DNA from: Commensalibacter intestini A911
Lineage (GTDB): Bacteria > Pseudomonadota > Alphaproteobacteria > Acetobacterales > Acetobacteraceae
Length of the DNA stretch: 64,000 bases
Assembly (NCBI RefSeq): GCF_000231445.1
Contig: NZ_AGFR01000012.1
Span: 1-64,000, forward strand
Direction of reading: 5' to 3'
Below, in pieces: positions 49,641-59,538 of the stretch. Within the stretch, counting starts at the first letter, position 1. Each line of letters starts with the position of its first letter. The notes below the pieces were generated by a model that did no database searches, had not been told where the DNA came from, and worked only from the letters and a program-made list of their open reading frames with translations. A program made the translations under genes and the position numbers.

Positions 49641-50957
49641 TTAATCAAGCGTTATTTCTGGTGGATCTTTCTTAAAGAAATCCGTTAAAAAGGCTAAATA
49701 AATAATCCCTAAAGCTAACCAGATAATCCCTAAGATTAATGCAAGTTTATCCAAACTCACAAATAACCAAAAGGTTGTTAAAAACCCAATAATTGGAAAA
49801 AGTAAATAAGAAATAATTTGTAACCCAGCGCGTTGTTTCTCTCTAATCCAAAAGTGATTAATCACTGAAATATTCACCAACATAAATGCCAGAAAAGCAC
49901 CAAAATTAATAAAAGATGCTGCTGTTAAGACATCAATCTGAGTTCCAATTAATGCAACAACGCCACATAAAACAACGTTATTCACTGGCGTTGAAAATCT
50001 AGGACTTAACTTCCCAAAAAACCTTTTTGAAATTACGCCATCTCGACCCATCGCATATAATAGTCTGGATGCACTCGTCTGTGCTGACACGCCAGAGGCG
50101 AACTGTCCAACAATTAAACCAATCAAAAAGAATGACGCAAAAATATCACCACCAATATTCATAGCAATTTCACTTGCAGCGGAATCTACATCATGGAAAA
50201 CAAAAGAAGGATGCGCCAACTGAACAAAGTAAGACGTAATAATAAAAATAGCGCTGCCAACCAACGTCACTAAGATAATTGCTTTTGGAATAATTTTCTT
50301 CGGTTCTTTGGTTTCATCGGCAAGCGTTGTCACTGCATCAAACCCAAGGAATGAATAACAAGCAACTGCTCCACCCGCCAAAATATACGATAGATGAGCC
50401 CCCTGATTCCAAAGTGGTTTTAAAGAAAACAAAGGTGTTGTGCCATCCGTTGTTACATAGTGAATACATAAAACAATAAAGGCTACGATAATTAATGATT
50501 GAATTAGCATTAATAAGCTATTGATACTCTTAGCAAACTCCAGCCCAATCACATTAATAATCGTCGTTAAAACAATAAATACAATTAACCAAAAACTCAG
50601 AGATATATGAGGAAAAGCAGAATGCAAAAAGGAAGCACCAATTAACCAAATCACCATAGGAATAAAGAAATAGTCTAATAAAATAGACCAGCCTGCTAAA
50701 AATCCTAGCTTACTATTAATAGATCGACGAACGTAAGTATATGCTGAGCCTGCTACGGGATAGGCTCTTGCCATATGACTATAACTCAGCGCAGTAAATA
50801 ACATTGCAATTGACGCTGCTCAATATGCAGTTGGCACGTTTCCTTTGGTTTCTTCGGCCAACATACCAAAAGTCCCCAAAACAATAATCGGCGCCATATA
50901 AGTCACGCCGAATAAGACAACCGCAGCCAAAGAAAGTGTTCGTGATAAATGAGGCAA
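49641..50957 (-). pseudogene. APC-family permease gene interrupted by an in-frame TGA
   Basis: A TTG at 50957, with AGGG 9 bases upstream, opens a frame that runs to 49641 except for TGA at 50820-50822 (codon 46). Before it is FGVTYMAPIIVLGTFGMLAE; after it AASIAMLFTALSYSHMARAY continues membrane helix 2 of the amino acid/polyamine transporter family. The rest has about ten further membrane segments. A restart at ATG 50804 would lose helix 1, which binds substrate in this family, so the product should be dead. Lies 50 bp behind a nitrilase gene, presumably its partner. Confidence 0.82.
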
Positions 50958-51007
50958 TGCTTATTTCCCTATTATAAATTATACCATGTACATCTTGATA
51001 AATAAAT

Positions 51008-51832
51008 TTAGTCCGACGCAATCATCCAATGAGAATGCTGATCTTGATGTTGAATGACTTTATTGCTCAACTTTACTCTACGTTCTTTAAGATAATGAAA
51101 CTCTGTTTGATATTGGCTAACTTGTTTGGGATCGATATTTACGCGCATAACACATTCTTCTCTGCCAGCTTCGCAAAGCAAATGTCCTGCAGGATTCACC
51201 ACGCAACTGCCACCATGAAAGGTTAAATTGCCATCTCCTAAACCAACACGATTGACCATTACAGCAAAAAGCTGGTTTTCTTGAGCACGAGCCATAATTG
51301 CAGTGCGATGCGTTTGAGCATATGGATCCATATTGCCATTGGTAACGATGAGTAGTTCCGTACCAAGCTCTCCCAAAGCACGAGCTGATTCTGGATATTC
51401 AATATCAAAGCAAATAAGAAAACCAATTTTAACCCCACGCCATTCAACACAGCTATAGCGATCTCCCGCATCAAAAATCCCTTGATCTGTCAGCCATAAA
51501 TGCGTTTTACGATAATAAGCCAAAACGCCATTTTCTGGCGTAATAAAAACGGTCGTATTGTAATATTTACCTTGATGCTCTTCTGCAAAACCAATCGCAA
51601 TCGCGACATCCTTTTGTTGTGCAAAAGAGATCAGACGTGTCATACTGGGACCATCTAAAGGCTCCGATATCGTTTTTAAATTTTCCTTCGTTGGAAAACC
51701 ACTTAAATAAGTTTCTGGAAAAACCAAAATATCAGTCAACTCTGAGCAATTAATAACTGCGTCAACTGCCTTATTTAGATTATACGCTTTATCTCCATCC
51801 TTACATTCCAGTTGAACCAGTTCAATTTCCAT
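51008..51832 (-). CDS. Carbon-nitrogen hydrolase (nitrilase superfamily)
   Basis: 274 residues with the Glu-Lys-Cys triad: Glu42 in VFPETYLSG, Lys in YYRKTHLW, Cys in GFLICFDIEYPE. A further conserved NRVGLGDGNLTFHGGS follows. Substrate (amide, N-carbamoyl compound) cannot be told. It precedes an APC permease frame, suggesting uptake plus hydrolysis of a nitrogen compound, now perhaps without its transporter. Confidence 0.88.
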   Translation of the reverse strand: MEIELVQLECKDGDKAYNLNKAVDAVINCSELTDILVFPETYLSGFPTKENLKTISEPLDGPSMTRLISFAQQKDVAIAIGFAEEHQGKYYNTTVFITPENGVLAYYRKTHLWLTDQGIFDAGDRYSCVEWRGVKIGFLICFDIEYPESARALGELGTELLIVTNGNMDPYAQTHRTAIMARAQENQLFAVMVNRVGLGDGNLTFHGGSCVVNPAGHLLCEAGREECVMRVNIDPKQVSQYQTEFHYLKERRVKLSNKVIQHQDQHSHWMIASD

Positions 51833-52051
51833 CGTTTTTATCTTACTATCTTTACTATAATTACAAAAAATCTATGTTTATGATAACAAACTATCTCTTA
51901 ATGTGAATAGTAAAATATAATCTTTCAAAATAATATTTAAAGTGTGACTACAATTTTTAGCATTTGTTAAAATACATTTCGTATAAAATTTGAACTATTT
52001 TCTTTTCGGAATATTATTGAAAAACAATATTGTGCAACGAAAGGATAAAGC

Positions 52052-53935
52052 ATGGATCAATTTGGTGAAGACCCACTGACAAAACTTGCTTTTACGATAC
52101 AAGCAAATAAAGGCGTATATGCATTATTATTAGGATCAGGAATATCTTTATCCTCTGGTATTAAGACTGGCTGGGGTATTACCTGTGATTTAATTGCACG
52201 CTATGCAGTTGGATGTGGTGAAAAGGAGCCTGATTTTGAAAATGACCAAGAGCGTGATCAATATTGGGCAAAGTGGTATGTAGACAAATATAAAAAACAA
52301 CCTGATTATTCTGATCTTTTAGAAAAGTTAGGAAATACAGAAACTGAACGTCAATCCATTATTAAAGCCTATATAGAGCCATCTTCTGAAGACATCACAC
52401 AAGGCAAAAAAGCCCCAACAAAAGCACATCATGCAATTGCGAAACTGGTCAAAGATGGGTTTATCAAAGTTATTATCACGACTAATTTTGATCGTTTATT
52501 AGAACAAGCATTTCATCAGGTAGGAATTACGCCGACGGTTATTAATTCAGAAGATGACTTGTTAGGACAAGACCCTCTGGATCATTCTCTCTGTTATCTC
52601 ATCAAAGTGCATGGCGATTATAAAGATCATCGAATTAAAAATACAATAGGTGAATTATCTGAATATCCTGGTGAATATAAAGAGCTTTTAAAGCACATTT
52701 TTAATGATTATGGGCTGGTTGTCTGTGGTTGGTCTGCTGCATGGGATATCGCATTAAAACAAACGATACGATCAGCGACCAGCAGACGTTATTCATTATT
52801 TTGGGCAAGTTATGGTGAACTTGGTGAAGATGCGAGCCAAATAGTCGAGGAACGTAAAGGCAATGTTATTCCCACAAATAAAAATAAAATAGGTGGTGCC
52901 GATGGATTCTTCACTAAACTGCAAGAAAAAGTAGAACAAATCGAAAAACTGAGCCTACGTCGTCCCAGAACTGAGGTTTTGATTTTATCTACACTCAAAG
53001 ACTATCTATCAGAGCCAGAGAAAAATAGAATCAGAATTGATGATTTGTTTAAAGAAGTACTGACTACACAGTTATTAGAATTTAAAAAATTTCATAAAAA
53101 CAAGTGGATAACTCGTGATTGGGAAGATAAATTCTCCATTTGCGAAGCCCAAACACAAACATTAGCTAAAATGGTTGGGATATTAGGAATATATGGAAAA
53201 AATGGAGATAAAGAAGTCAAATTAGTATGTAATTTTATCCAATTAATATGTGATAAGCTTAGGAACAAGCTATCAGGAGAGGCTTACTGGGAAATGCCAT
53301 CTAATAAAAACGCTTATTGGGAAGATAATAGTAATTTATCCTATCCTGCACATTTACTTTTCACTCTTTATGGCGTTGCTCTAACCAAAGCAGAACGATG
53401 GAAAGAACTACATGATTTACTTACATTTCCATTAAAAAGAATGTATGTAAAAAATCTATCAGACAGCACAACTGATACACCAATGTGGTATTTTTTTGCA
53501 TATAGTAGAATGGAAAATAAAAAAAATAAAACGAGCAATCATAACGATTTAATAAAATTATGGCTAAATAAATTATCCATTGATAGTTACACCGCTGCAT
53601 TTACAGTAGGTTTATTCTATTATTTTACTTTTTTAGTTAATATAGAGGATAAATGGAATAAACTTGATAACGATGCTAAAAATATCATAACAAAAGAAAT
53701 TACTGATCAACGCAAAGTAGATAATATTGTGCAACTGCAAAACGACCTTTTTAATATATCAAATGAGTGGTACTGCCTAACTCAGCTAAGACTACCTACA
53801 GAAGCTACTTTTATTACCTCAATGTCAGAGATTAGAAGTTTCTTCAATAATATGACACTTCGAAAAGAATTAGTAAAAAGCGGCTTTAGTATCATCCAAG
53901 AGTATCTTTTATTAAATCTTTTATTCTCTCAATAA
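52052..53935 (+). CDS. SIR2-domain protein, candidate defence NADase
   Basis: 627 residues. The N-terminal half is a SIR2-like domain: GSGISLSSGI (28-37) as NAD-binding loop, TTNFDRLLE (143-151), KVHGDYKDH with the candidate catalytic His188. The C-terminal half (about 300-627) is helical, Lys/Asn/Trp-rich and not recognised. This layout is that of SIR2-containing anti-phage proteins that deplete NAD+ on infection; the role is inference. The gene is single, between nitrilase and pgk, with low-GC codon use. No HerA, SLOG or second effector gene is adjacent. Confidence 0.8.
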   Translation: MDQFGEDPLTKLAFTIQANKGVYALLLGSGISLSSGIKTGWGITCDLIARYAVGCGEKEPDFENDQERDQYWAKWYVDKYKKQPDYSDLLEKLGNTETERQSIIKAYIEPSSEDITQGKKAPTKAHHAIAKLVKDGFIKVIITTNFDRLLEQAFHQVGITPTVINSEDDLLGQDPLDHSLCYLIKVHGDYKDHRIKNTIGELSEYPGEYKELLKHIFNDYGLVVCGWSAAWDIALKQTIRSATSRRYSLFWASYGELGEDASQIVEERKGNVIPTNKNKIGGADGFFTKLQEKVEQIEKLSLRRPRTEVLILSTLKDYLSEPEKNRIRIDDLFKEVLTTQLLEFKKFHKNKWITRDWEDKFSICEAQTQTLAKMVGILGIYGKNGDKEVKLVCNFIQLICDKLRNKLSGEAYWEMPSNKNAYWEDNSNLSYPAHLLFTLYGVALTKAERWKELHDLLTFPLKRMYVKNLSDSTTDTPMWYFFAYSRMENKKNKTSNHNDLIKLWLNKLSIDSYTAAFTVGLFYYFTFLVNIEDKWNKLDNDAKNIITKEITDQRKVDNIVQLQNDLFNISNEWYCLTQLRLPTEATFITSMSEIRSFFNNMTLRKELVKSGFSIIQEYLLLNLLFSQ

Positions 53936-53972
53936 AAATTTAAAGATATCTAATCAAATGATTTACAACAAA

Positions 53973-53996
53973 AAAGGACTGAATAATCAGCCCTTT
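53973..53996 (-). terminator. Terminator of pgk
   Basis: Interrupted stem AAAGG-CTGA/TCAG-CCTTT (53973-53996) with a 4-base loop. The A-run before it gives a T-run on the minus strand. Confidence 0.7.
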
Positions 53997-54005
53997 CTTT
54001 ATATC

Positions 54006-55235
54006 CTATAGAGGAATGGTCTCTCTCGCTAATGTTGTCAAAGCAATAATACCAGGAAGGGCTTTGCCCTCTAGCCATTCTAGAAATGCTCCACCAGCGG
54101 TGGAAACGTAAGACATATCATGGATCACGCCTGCATGTTTCAATGCAGAAACCGTATCACCACCACCAGCAACGCTTTCTAATTTACCAGCTTTGGTTAA
54201 TTTAGCAGCTTCTTGAGCCACAGCGTTGGTTGCTTTGTCAAACGGAGTGAATTCAAATGCACCCAAAGGACCGTTCCAAACTAAAGTTTTTAGTTCGGTT
54301 AATGCTTTATTTAACACTTCAACAGTTTTAGGCCCAACGTCCAAAATCATTTGGTCATCAGGAACTGCGTTCACATCAACAATTTTAGTTGCTGGGTCGT
54401 TTTTCAATTCAGCTGCAACAACAACATCCACAGGAAGAAGGATTTTACATCCTTTTTCTTTTGCCTTTGCCATAATTTCACGAGCTGTATCGTGCATTTC
54501 TGCTTCTTGTAATGACTTACCAACCTTAACGCCCTGAGCCGCAAGGAAAGTATTTGCCATTGCCCCACCAATAACCAATACATCAACTTTAGCAATCATA
54601 TTGGATAAAAGGTCAAGCTTCGTAGAAATTTTTGAACCACCAACAATCGCACCCACTGGACGTTTTGGATTTTCTAATGCACGACCAAGCGCATTCAGTT
54701 CATTTTCCATTAAACGACCAGCAAAAGAAGGAAGATATCTTGTAACGCCTTCTGTTGACGCATGTGCACGGTGAGCTGCAGAGAATGCATCATCAACGTA
54801 AATATCTGCCAAAGATGCTAGATCTTGAGATAATGTTGGATCGTTCTTTTCTTCACCAGCATGGAAGCGGGTGTTTTCAAGTAAAAGAACATCGCCGTCT
54901 TTCATTGCATCCACAGCTTTTTGAGCATCTGGACCAATGCAGTTATCAGCAAACGCAACAGGTAACTTCAATACAGAAGCCAATGCTTCGCCAACTGGAC
55001 GTAAAGACATTTCTGGAACCACTTTCCCTTTAGGACGGGCAAAGTGACTACAAACGATAACCTTAGCACCTTTTTTCACTAATTCTTGGATAGTTGGTAC
55101 TAAACGCTCTAATCTTGTTGTATCAGAAATCTTGCCATCATGAGTGGGAACATTTAAGTCCCCACGTAACAAGATTTTTTTACCTTTACAATCAACAAGA
55201 TCATCAAGCGTTTTAAACGCTTTTTGATCACCCAT
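54006..55235 (-). CDS. pgk: Phosphoglycerate kinase
   Basis: 409 residues. N-terminal substrate-binding motif [23 protein letters not shown], and the nucleotide-binding [11 protein letters not shown] and [12 protein letters not shown]. Interconverts 1,3-bisphosphoglycerate and 3-phosphoglycerate. It starts 2 bp after the gap stop, so gap-pgk form an operon. Confidence 0.97.
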   Translation of the reverse strand: MGDQKAFKTLDDLVDCKGKKILLRGDLNVPTHDGKISDTTRLERLVPTIQELVKKGAKVIVCSHFARPKGKVVPEMSLRPVGEALASVLKLPVAFADNCIGPDAQKAVDAMKDGDVLLLENTRFHAGEEKNDPTLSQDLASLADIYVDDAFSAAHRAHASTEGVTRYLPSFAGRLMENELNALGRALENPKRPVGAIVGGSKISTKLDLLSNMIAKVDVLVIGGAMANTFLAAQGVKVGKSLQEAEMHDTAREIMAKAKEKGCKILLPVDVVVAAELKNDPATKIVDVNAVPDDQMILDVGPKTVEVLNKALTELKTLVWNGPLGAFEFTPFDKATNAVAQEAAKLTKAGKLESVAGGGDTVSALKHAGVIHDMSYVSTAGGAFLEWLEGKALPGIIALTTLARETIPL

Positions 55236-55237
55236 GA

Positions 55238-56257
55238 TTATTTGCTTCCTAGGATAACAGCTGTATCAGACATACGGGTTGAGAAACCCCATTCATTGTC
55301 ATACCAACCAGCAACGCGGATCATTTTACCACCATCGATGAAACCTGTTTGAGTTGCATCAAATGTAGAAGATACGAATGTGTGGTTAAAATCAGAGCTT
55401 ACCAATGGTTCATCATTATAAGCAAGAATACCTTTTAATGCACCTTCAGCAGCTTTTTTGAAATATGCATTTAATTCTTCGATTGAACCAGGGATTTTGG
55501 TTGGAACGAATTCTAATGCAACATAAGAAACGTTAGGGGTTGGAACGCGAATAGCAATCCCATCCAATTTTCCTTTTAATTCAGGAATAACAAGAGCTAC
55601 AGCTTTTGCTGCACCAGTTGTTGTTGGGATAATATTTTGAGCAGCTGCACGTGCACGATGTAAATCTTTGTGTAATGTATCAACTGTACGTTGGTCACCA
55701 GTATAAGAGTGAATGGTGATCATGCTACCGAATTCAATACCAACTGTGTCTTGAAGCACTTTAGCAATAGGAGCAAGACAGTTTGTTGTACAAGAAGCGT
55801 TAGAAATAACGGTCATATCGCCTGTGATAACTTGTTGGTTAACACCATAAACAACAGTTGCATCAACTTCTTTACCAGGTGCAGAAATCAATACTTTACG
55901 AGCACCTGCTTTTAAAAGTTCACTAGCAGCAGCTTTGGTTGTAAATAGACCTGTACATTCCATAGCAACATCCACACCTTGTAAAGGTAGTTTGCTTGGA
56001 TCTCTTTCTGCAGTAATTTTGATTGGGCCAAAAGTTTTACCTGCATGTTTAATGGTCATGGTGTTATTTTCGACTGTAATATCTGCAGGAAGACGACCAT
56101 GAACGGTATCGTATTTTAATAGATGTGCATTTGCTTCTGCACTACCAAGGTCGTTAATCAAAACAACTTCTACGTCTGTACGACCTTTTTCAATGATACT
56201 ACGTAATACTAAACGACCAATACGACCAAAACCGTTAATTGCAACTTTAATAGCCAT
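55238..56257 (-). CDS. gap: Glyceraldehyde-3-phosphate dehydrogenase
   Basis: 339 residues. NAD-binding [13 protein letters not shown], active-site Cys in [12 protein letters not shown], and [12 protein letters not shown] at the C-terminus. AAGGAG precedes the ATG. First gene of gap-pgk. Confidence 0.97.
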   Translation of the reverse strand: MAIKVAINGFGRIGRLVLRSIIEKGRTDVEVVLINDLGSAEANAHLLKYDTVHGRLPADITVENNTMTIKHAGKTFGPIKITAERDPSKLPLQGVDVAMECTGLFTTKAAASELLKAGARKVLISAPGKEVDATVVYGVNQQVITGDMTVISNASCTTNCLAPIAKVLQDTVGIEFGSMITIHSYTGDQRTVDTLHKDLHRARAAAQNIIPTTTGAAKAVALVIPELKGKLDGIAIRVPTPNVSYVALEFVPTKIPGSIEELNAYFKKAAEGALKGILAYNDEPLVSSDFNHTFVSSTFDATQTGFIDGGKMIRVAGWYDNEWGFSTRMSDTAVILGSK

Positions 56258-56746
56258 GATAATTAAATCTCCTTAAGATATATCACGTTACTCAGAACTT
56301 AAATATGTTCCGTAACTTATTAAGCCTTCTACATCATACTCGATTTTTGAAAATCAGTCACAATTTTTTGATGACTATATCTTTAAAAAACTGTGTATCC
56401 TATTATGAAAAGAATCTGTTTGATTTTCTAAATATTGCTAATGTGAAAACGTTATCGAGCCCTTGTCAATATTTTTTTTATTAAGCAACAAAATTAAATA
56501 TATTCTCTATATCTACATCATATTTTTTATAGATATAAGATTGTATAAATTTTTATAGTTTCTTATAATGGAAAATCTGTGTTTATTTTCCCCTACTCCT
56601 TTTAAAATTTTCAATTTTCATTGAATTTTACAGACAATATTCTTATGAATATGATAAAAACGAAAAATCTAAATTCGTCCCTAAATAAAACTTGTTTTAT
56701 TTAAGAGAAGCTCTTTCATAAAGACCGTTTGTAAATAGTATAAAAT
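56258..56746. other. Intergenic region, 489 bp, no gene seen
   Basis: AT-rich DNA between the divergent gap gene and lipoprotein gene. It should hold the gap promoter. I found no RNA gene, ORF with coding character or clear operator. Confidence 0.45.
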
Positions 56747-57196
56747 ATGACCCGTTACTCTAAGACTTTTATTGTTGTAAGCAGCCTTTTGGCACTAAAT
56801 GCCTGTAAGCTGGTCGATCAAAGAACATTTAATCCTAGTGCTGGACGTAGACCTGTTCCTTATGTTCCTCCTGCACCTCCTGCACCACCACCTCCTGCAC
56901 CTCCAATTGAAATTGTTCAAGGCACACCAGGGGAACAATGGGCTAAACCACTAACAACTCTGGTCAAAGACGCATTAAAAAGAAAACCGGATGCTATGTT
57001 CTTAGTAACGATTGTTACCCCTATTTCTGAGGCACCTGCGACACAACAAGAAGCCATGCAAAAAACAATTCAAGAAAATGGCCAAGATGTTGCACAAGCC
57101 ATTATCAAGGCTGGTGCCAGACCTGAACAAATTCTAATGTCTGCAAAAGCAGACGGTTCCGTTCAAAAAAATGTCGTTCAAGTGAATATAAAATAA
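56747..57196 (+). CDS. Proline-rich lipoprotein, hypothetical
   Basis: 149 residues with signal peptide and lipobox LNAC (Cys20). A Pro/Ala linker (about 36-54) precedes a small domain (GEQWAKPLTTLVKDAL to VVQVNIK) with alpha/beta pattern; the segment KAGARPEQILMSAKAD recalls OmpA-like or periplasmic domains, but no family is firmly recognised. Likely outer-membrane anchored. Confidence 0.7.
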   Translation: MTRYSKTFIVVSSLLALNACKLVDQRTFNPSAGRRPVPYVPPAPPAPPPPAPPIEIVQGTPGEQWAKPLTTLVKDALKRKPDAMFLVTIVTPISEAPATQQEAMQKTIQENGQDVAQAIIKAGARPEQILMSAKADGSVQKNVVQVNIK

Positions 57197-57222
57197 AATA
57201 CTATTTAAAAAACAATAAAGAG

Positions 57223-57260
57223 GCCTAAATTCTGTCAATATAGATTTAGGCTTTCTTTCT
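57223..57260 (+). terminator. Terminator of the lipoprotein gene
   Basis: Stem GCCTAAAT/ATTTAGGC (57223-57230 with 57244-57251) followed by TTTCTTTCT. Confidence 0.8.
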
Positions 57261-57292
57261 ATTTATTATCGTTTTTTTAGGAGCAACTTTCA

Positions 57293-58510
57293 GTGACTGA
57301 CCAAGTAGAATCTGCACATCCTTTTTATGCATATTGCCAAAACGCATTACAAGAAATTGAACAACAAGGGCGTTATCGCAGATTTACCTCGTTAAGCAGA
57401 CGCTCTGCCAGCTATCCTGTTTATGACAAAGGTAACTTAGAGCAGCAAGAAAAACCTGTTGTGGTATGGTCTTCAAATGACTATTTAGGCATGGGTGTTG
57501 AACCTGAAGTCATGAATGCTGCTATTAATGCCGTCAAAGAATATGGCGCTGGGGCTGGTGGAACACGTAATATCGCAGGCACGCATCCTTTACACGTTGC
57601 TTTAGAAGCTGAGCTTGCAGACTTACATGGTAAAGAAGCTGGTTTATTATTTGTCTCTGGATATGTTTCTAATCAAGCCAGTTTACAAACAATTTTAGCC
57701 AGTATGTCTGGCGGTTGGATTACCTTTTCAGATCAACAAAATCACGCATCAATGATTGCAGGTATTAAAGGTGCTAAACAATCAGAATGTATTATTTTCA
57801 AACATAATGATTTAAAAGATCTAGAGGAAAAACTTGCAGCAGCCCCTGCCTCTGCTCCTAAATTAATCGCTTTTGAAAGCGTTTACTCTATGGATGGCGA
57901 TATTGCTGATATTGGTGCAATATGTGCTCTTGCTCGCAAATATAATGCCTTAACGTATCTCGATGAAGTTCATGCCGTTGGCTTATATGGTGAACAAGGT
58001 GGTGGGGTTTCTCAAAGAGACAATGTTGCTGATCAAGTCGATATTATCGAAGGCACTTTAGCCAAAGGATTTGGTGTTCATGGTGGCTATGTGACTGCTA
58101 AAAAAGAAATTATTGAATATCTTAGATTAGCTGCTTCTGGCTTTATTTTTACAACAGCTTTACCACCATCCATCGTCGCGCCAGCATTAGCAAGTGTTCG
58201 TTTGGCTCGTCAACAAAATTGGCGCCGTGAAAAACTTTTTGAACGTGTGCATACGTTCCAAAAGAAATTAAAAGAAGCTGGTATCCCTTATTTACAAACC
58301 GAAAGCCATATTGTGCCTGTCATGATTGGTGATGCAGAACGTTGTAAAGAAATTAGCAAACGTTTATTGGAAGAATTCTCTTTATATGCAACGCCAATTA
58401 ACTATCCAACGGTTCCAAAAGGCACCGAAAGACTACGCTTAACCCCTAATCCTTTTCATACAGATGCTATGATGGATGATATGGTTCAAGCATTAAAATC
58501 TCTCTTATAA
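57293..58510 (+). CDS. hemA: 5-Aminolevulinate synthase
   Basis: PLP enzyme making ALA from glycine and succinyl-CoA, the alphaproteobacterial haem route. 405 residues; RRSASYPVY, VWSSNDYLGMG, GAGAGGTRNIAGTHPLH, YLDEVHAVGLYG and the PLP lysine in GTLAKGFGVHGGY. GTG start at 57293 with AGGAG nine bases upstream. Terminators flank it. Confidence 0.97.
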   Translation: MTDQVESAHPFYAYCQNALQEIEQQGRYRRFTSLSRRSASYPVYDKGNLEQQEKPVVVWSSNDYLGMGVEPEVMNAAINAVKEYGAGAGGTRNIAGTHPLHVALEAELADLHGKEAGLLFVSGYVSNQASLQTILASMSGGWITFSDQQNHASMIAGIKGAKQSECIIFKHNDLKDLEEKLAAAPASAPKLIAFESVYSMDGDIADIGAICALARKYNALTYLDEVHAVGLYGEQGGGVSQRDNVADQVDIIEGTLAKGFGVHGGYVTAKKEIIEYLRLAASGFIFTTALPPSIVAPALASVRLARQQNWRREKLFERVHTFQKKLKEAGIPYLQTESHIVPVMIGDAERCKEISKRLLEEFSLYATPINYPTVPKGTERLRLTPNPFHTDAMMDDMVQALKSLL

Positions 58511-58514
58511 AAAT

Positions 58515-58553
58515 AAAAAAAGCGATTATACCCCAAAGTATAATCGCTTTTTT
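58515..58553. terminator. Terminator between hemA and the DsbA-like gene
   Basis: Perfect stem 58516-58531 with 58538-58553 (16 bp), 6-base loop, A- and T-flanked on both sides. Confidence 0.92.
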
Positions 58554-58582
58554 AAAACTTATTTTATTTATTAAGTTTTTAC

Positions 58583-59362
58583 TTATTTATCAGATGCTTT
58601 GTTTTGAATAATTGTTTTTAAAGTATCATAACTCACAGCACCTGGAATGATTTTAGAAACATTGATAACCAATGCAGGTGTTCCATCGATTCCTAAATCA
58701 CGCAATAATTTTACATTATCTTCTAATGCTTGCGTAATAGAAGCAGCTTTCATATCTTGAATTAAACGATCACCATCAAGCTTTTGTTGATTAGCAATTG
58801 TTTTAATCGTGTCTTCCGTAATTTCCTCTTTAGAATCCATAATGGCTTTCATCATTACAACGTAACCATTTTGACGCGCAGCTGCTGTAATTGCTTTGGC
58901 TTGGAGAACACTATTCTCTCCAAGAATTGGAACAATTTTAAAGATTACCTTTACATTTTTATCATCTTTAACTAACTGAATAAGTTCTGGAAGAACTTTT
59001 TTACAGTAAGGGCAGCGAGGATCAAAGAATTCTACAATAACATTCTTTGCATCTGGATTTCCGATAAATCCATCAGTTGGTAAAACATTATTTAAAACAT
59101 TTTTCTTATCAGCAAGTGTTTTTGTTGCAGATTCTGCTTTTTGTTGAGTTCTTGCTTTTTGTGCTGCAATAACCGCATCTTCTAAAATCGTTGGATCATT
59201 TTTTAATGCATCCCGAACAATAGAAACAATTTCTTTACGTTGTTGTGGGGTGAACTGATCGGTGCTTTGAGCATGACCAGATAATGGCATAAAAAATACA
59301 CCTGCTAATAAAGTGAACGCCAAAGGTAAATGCAAATTGCGCTGAAATAGCGACTTTGTCAT
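58583..59362 (-). CDS. DsbA-family thiol:disulfide protein (ScsC/Com1-like)
   Basis: 259 residues, signal peptide ending GHA-QS. A helical N-terminal region (RKEIVSIVRDALKNDPTILE to QKART) resembles the oligomerisation segment of ScsC-like proteins. The thioredoxin fold follows with FFDPRCPYCKK (active CPYC) and cis-Pro loop GIDGTPALVI. Periplasmic disulfide oxidase or isomerase; DsbB at 44.8 kb may be a partner. GGAG precedes the ATG. Confidence 0.9.
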   Translation of the reverse strand: MTKSLFQRNLHLPLAFTLLAGVFFMPLSGHAQSTDQFTPQQRKEIVSIVRDALKNDPTILEDAVIAAQKARTQQKAESATKTLADKKNVLNNVLPTDGFIGNPDAKNVIVEFFDPRCPYCKKVLPELIQLVKDDKNVKVIFKIVPILGENSVLQAKAITAAARQNGYVVMMKAIMDSKEEITEDTIKTIANQQKLDGDRLIQDMKAASITQALEDNVKLLRDLGIDGTPALVINVSKIIPGAVSYDTLKTIIQNKASDK

Positions 59363-59538
59363 TAAAAATCTCCATGAAATGAAAAGTAAATTTATTTTAA
59401 GTTATTATAACATTATACAGGATAATAGTTGTTATGTTATAAAAAAAAACTTATCAATAGAATTACTATTTGTATTTACTGGTTCTAGTAAAAGTAAAAG
59501 CTTTATTTTTATCTGGTTATTCATCGGAGAGCAACCGC

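Noticed and set aside
26818-50957. TGA reassigned to tryptophan in this genome
   Set aside because: TGA is used as a real stop, for example at the conserved end of nrdD (26819-26821) and in the small ORF ending at 46064, so the standard code holds.
50779-51021. 80-residue minus-strand frame before the permease
   Set aside because: It is a shifted frame over the 5' part of the permease; the conserved membrane sequence is in the other frame, ending at TGA 50820-50822.
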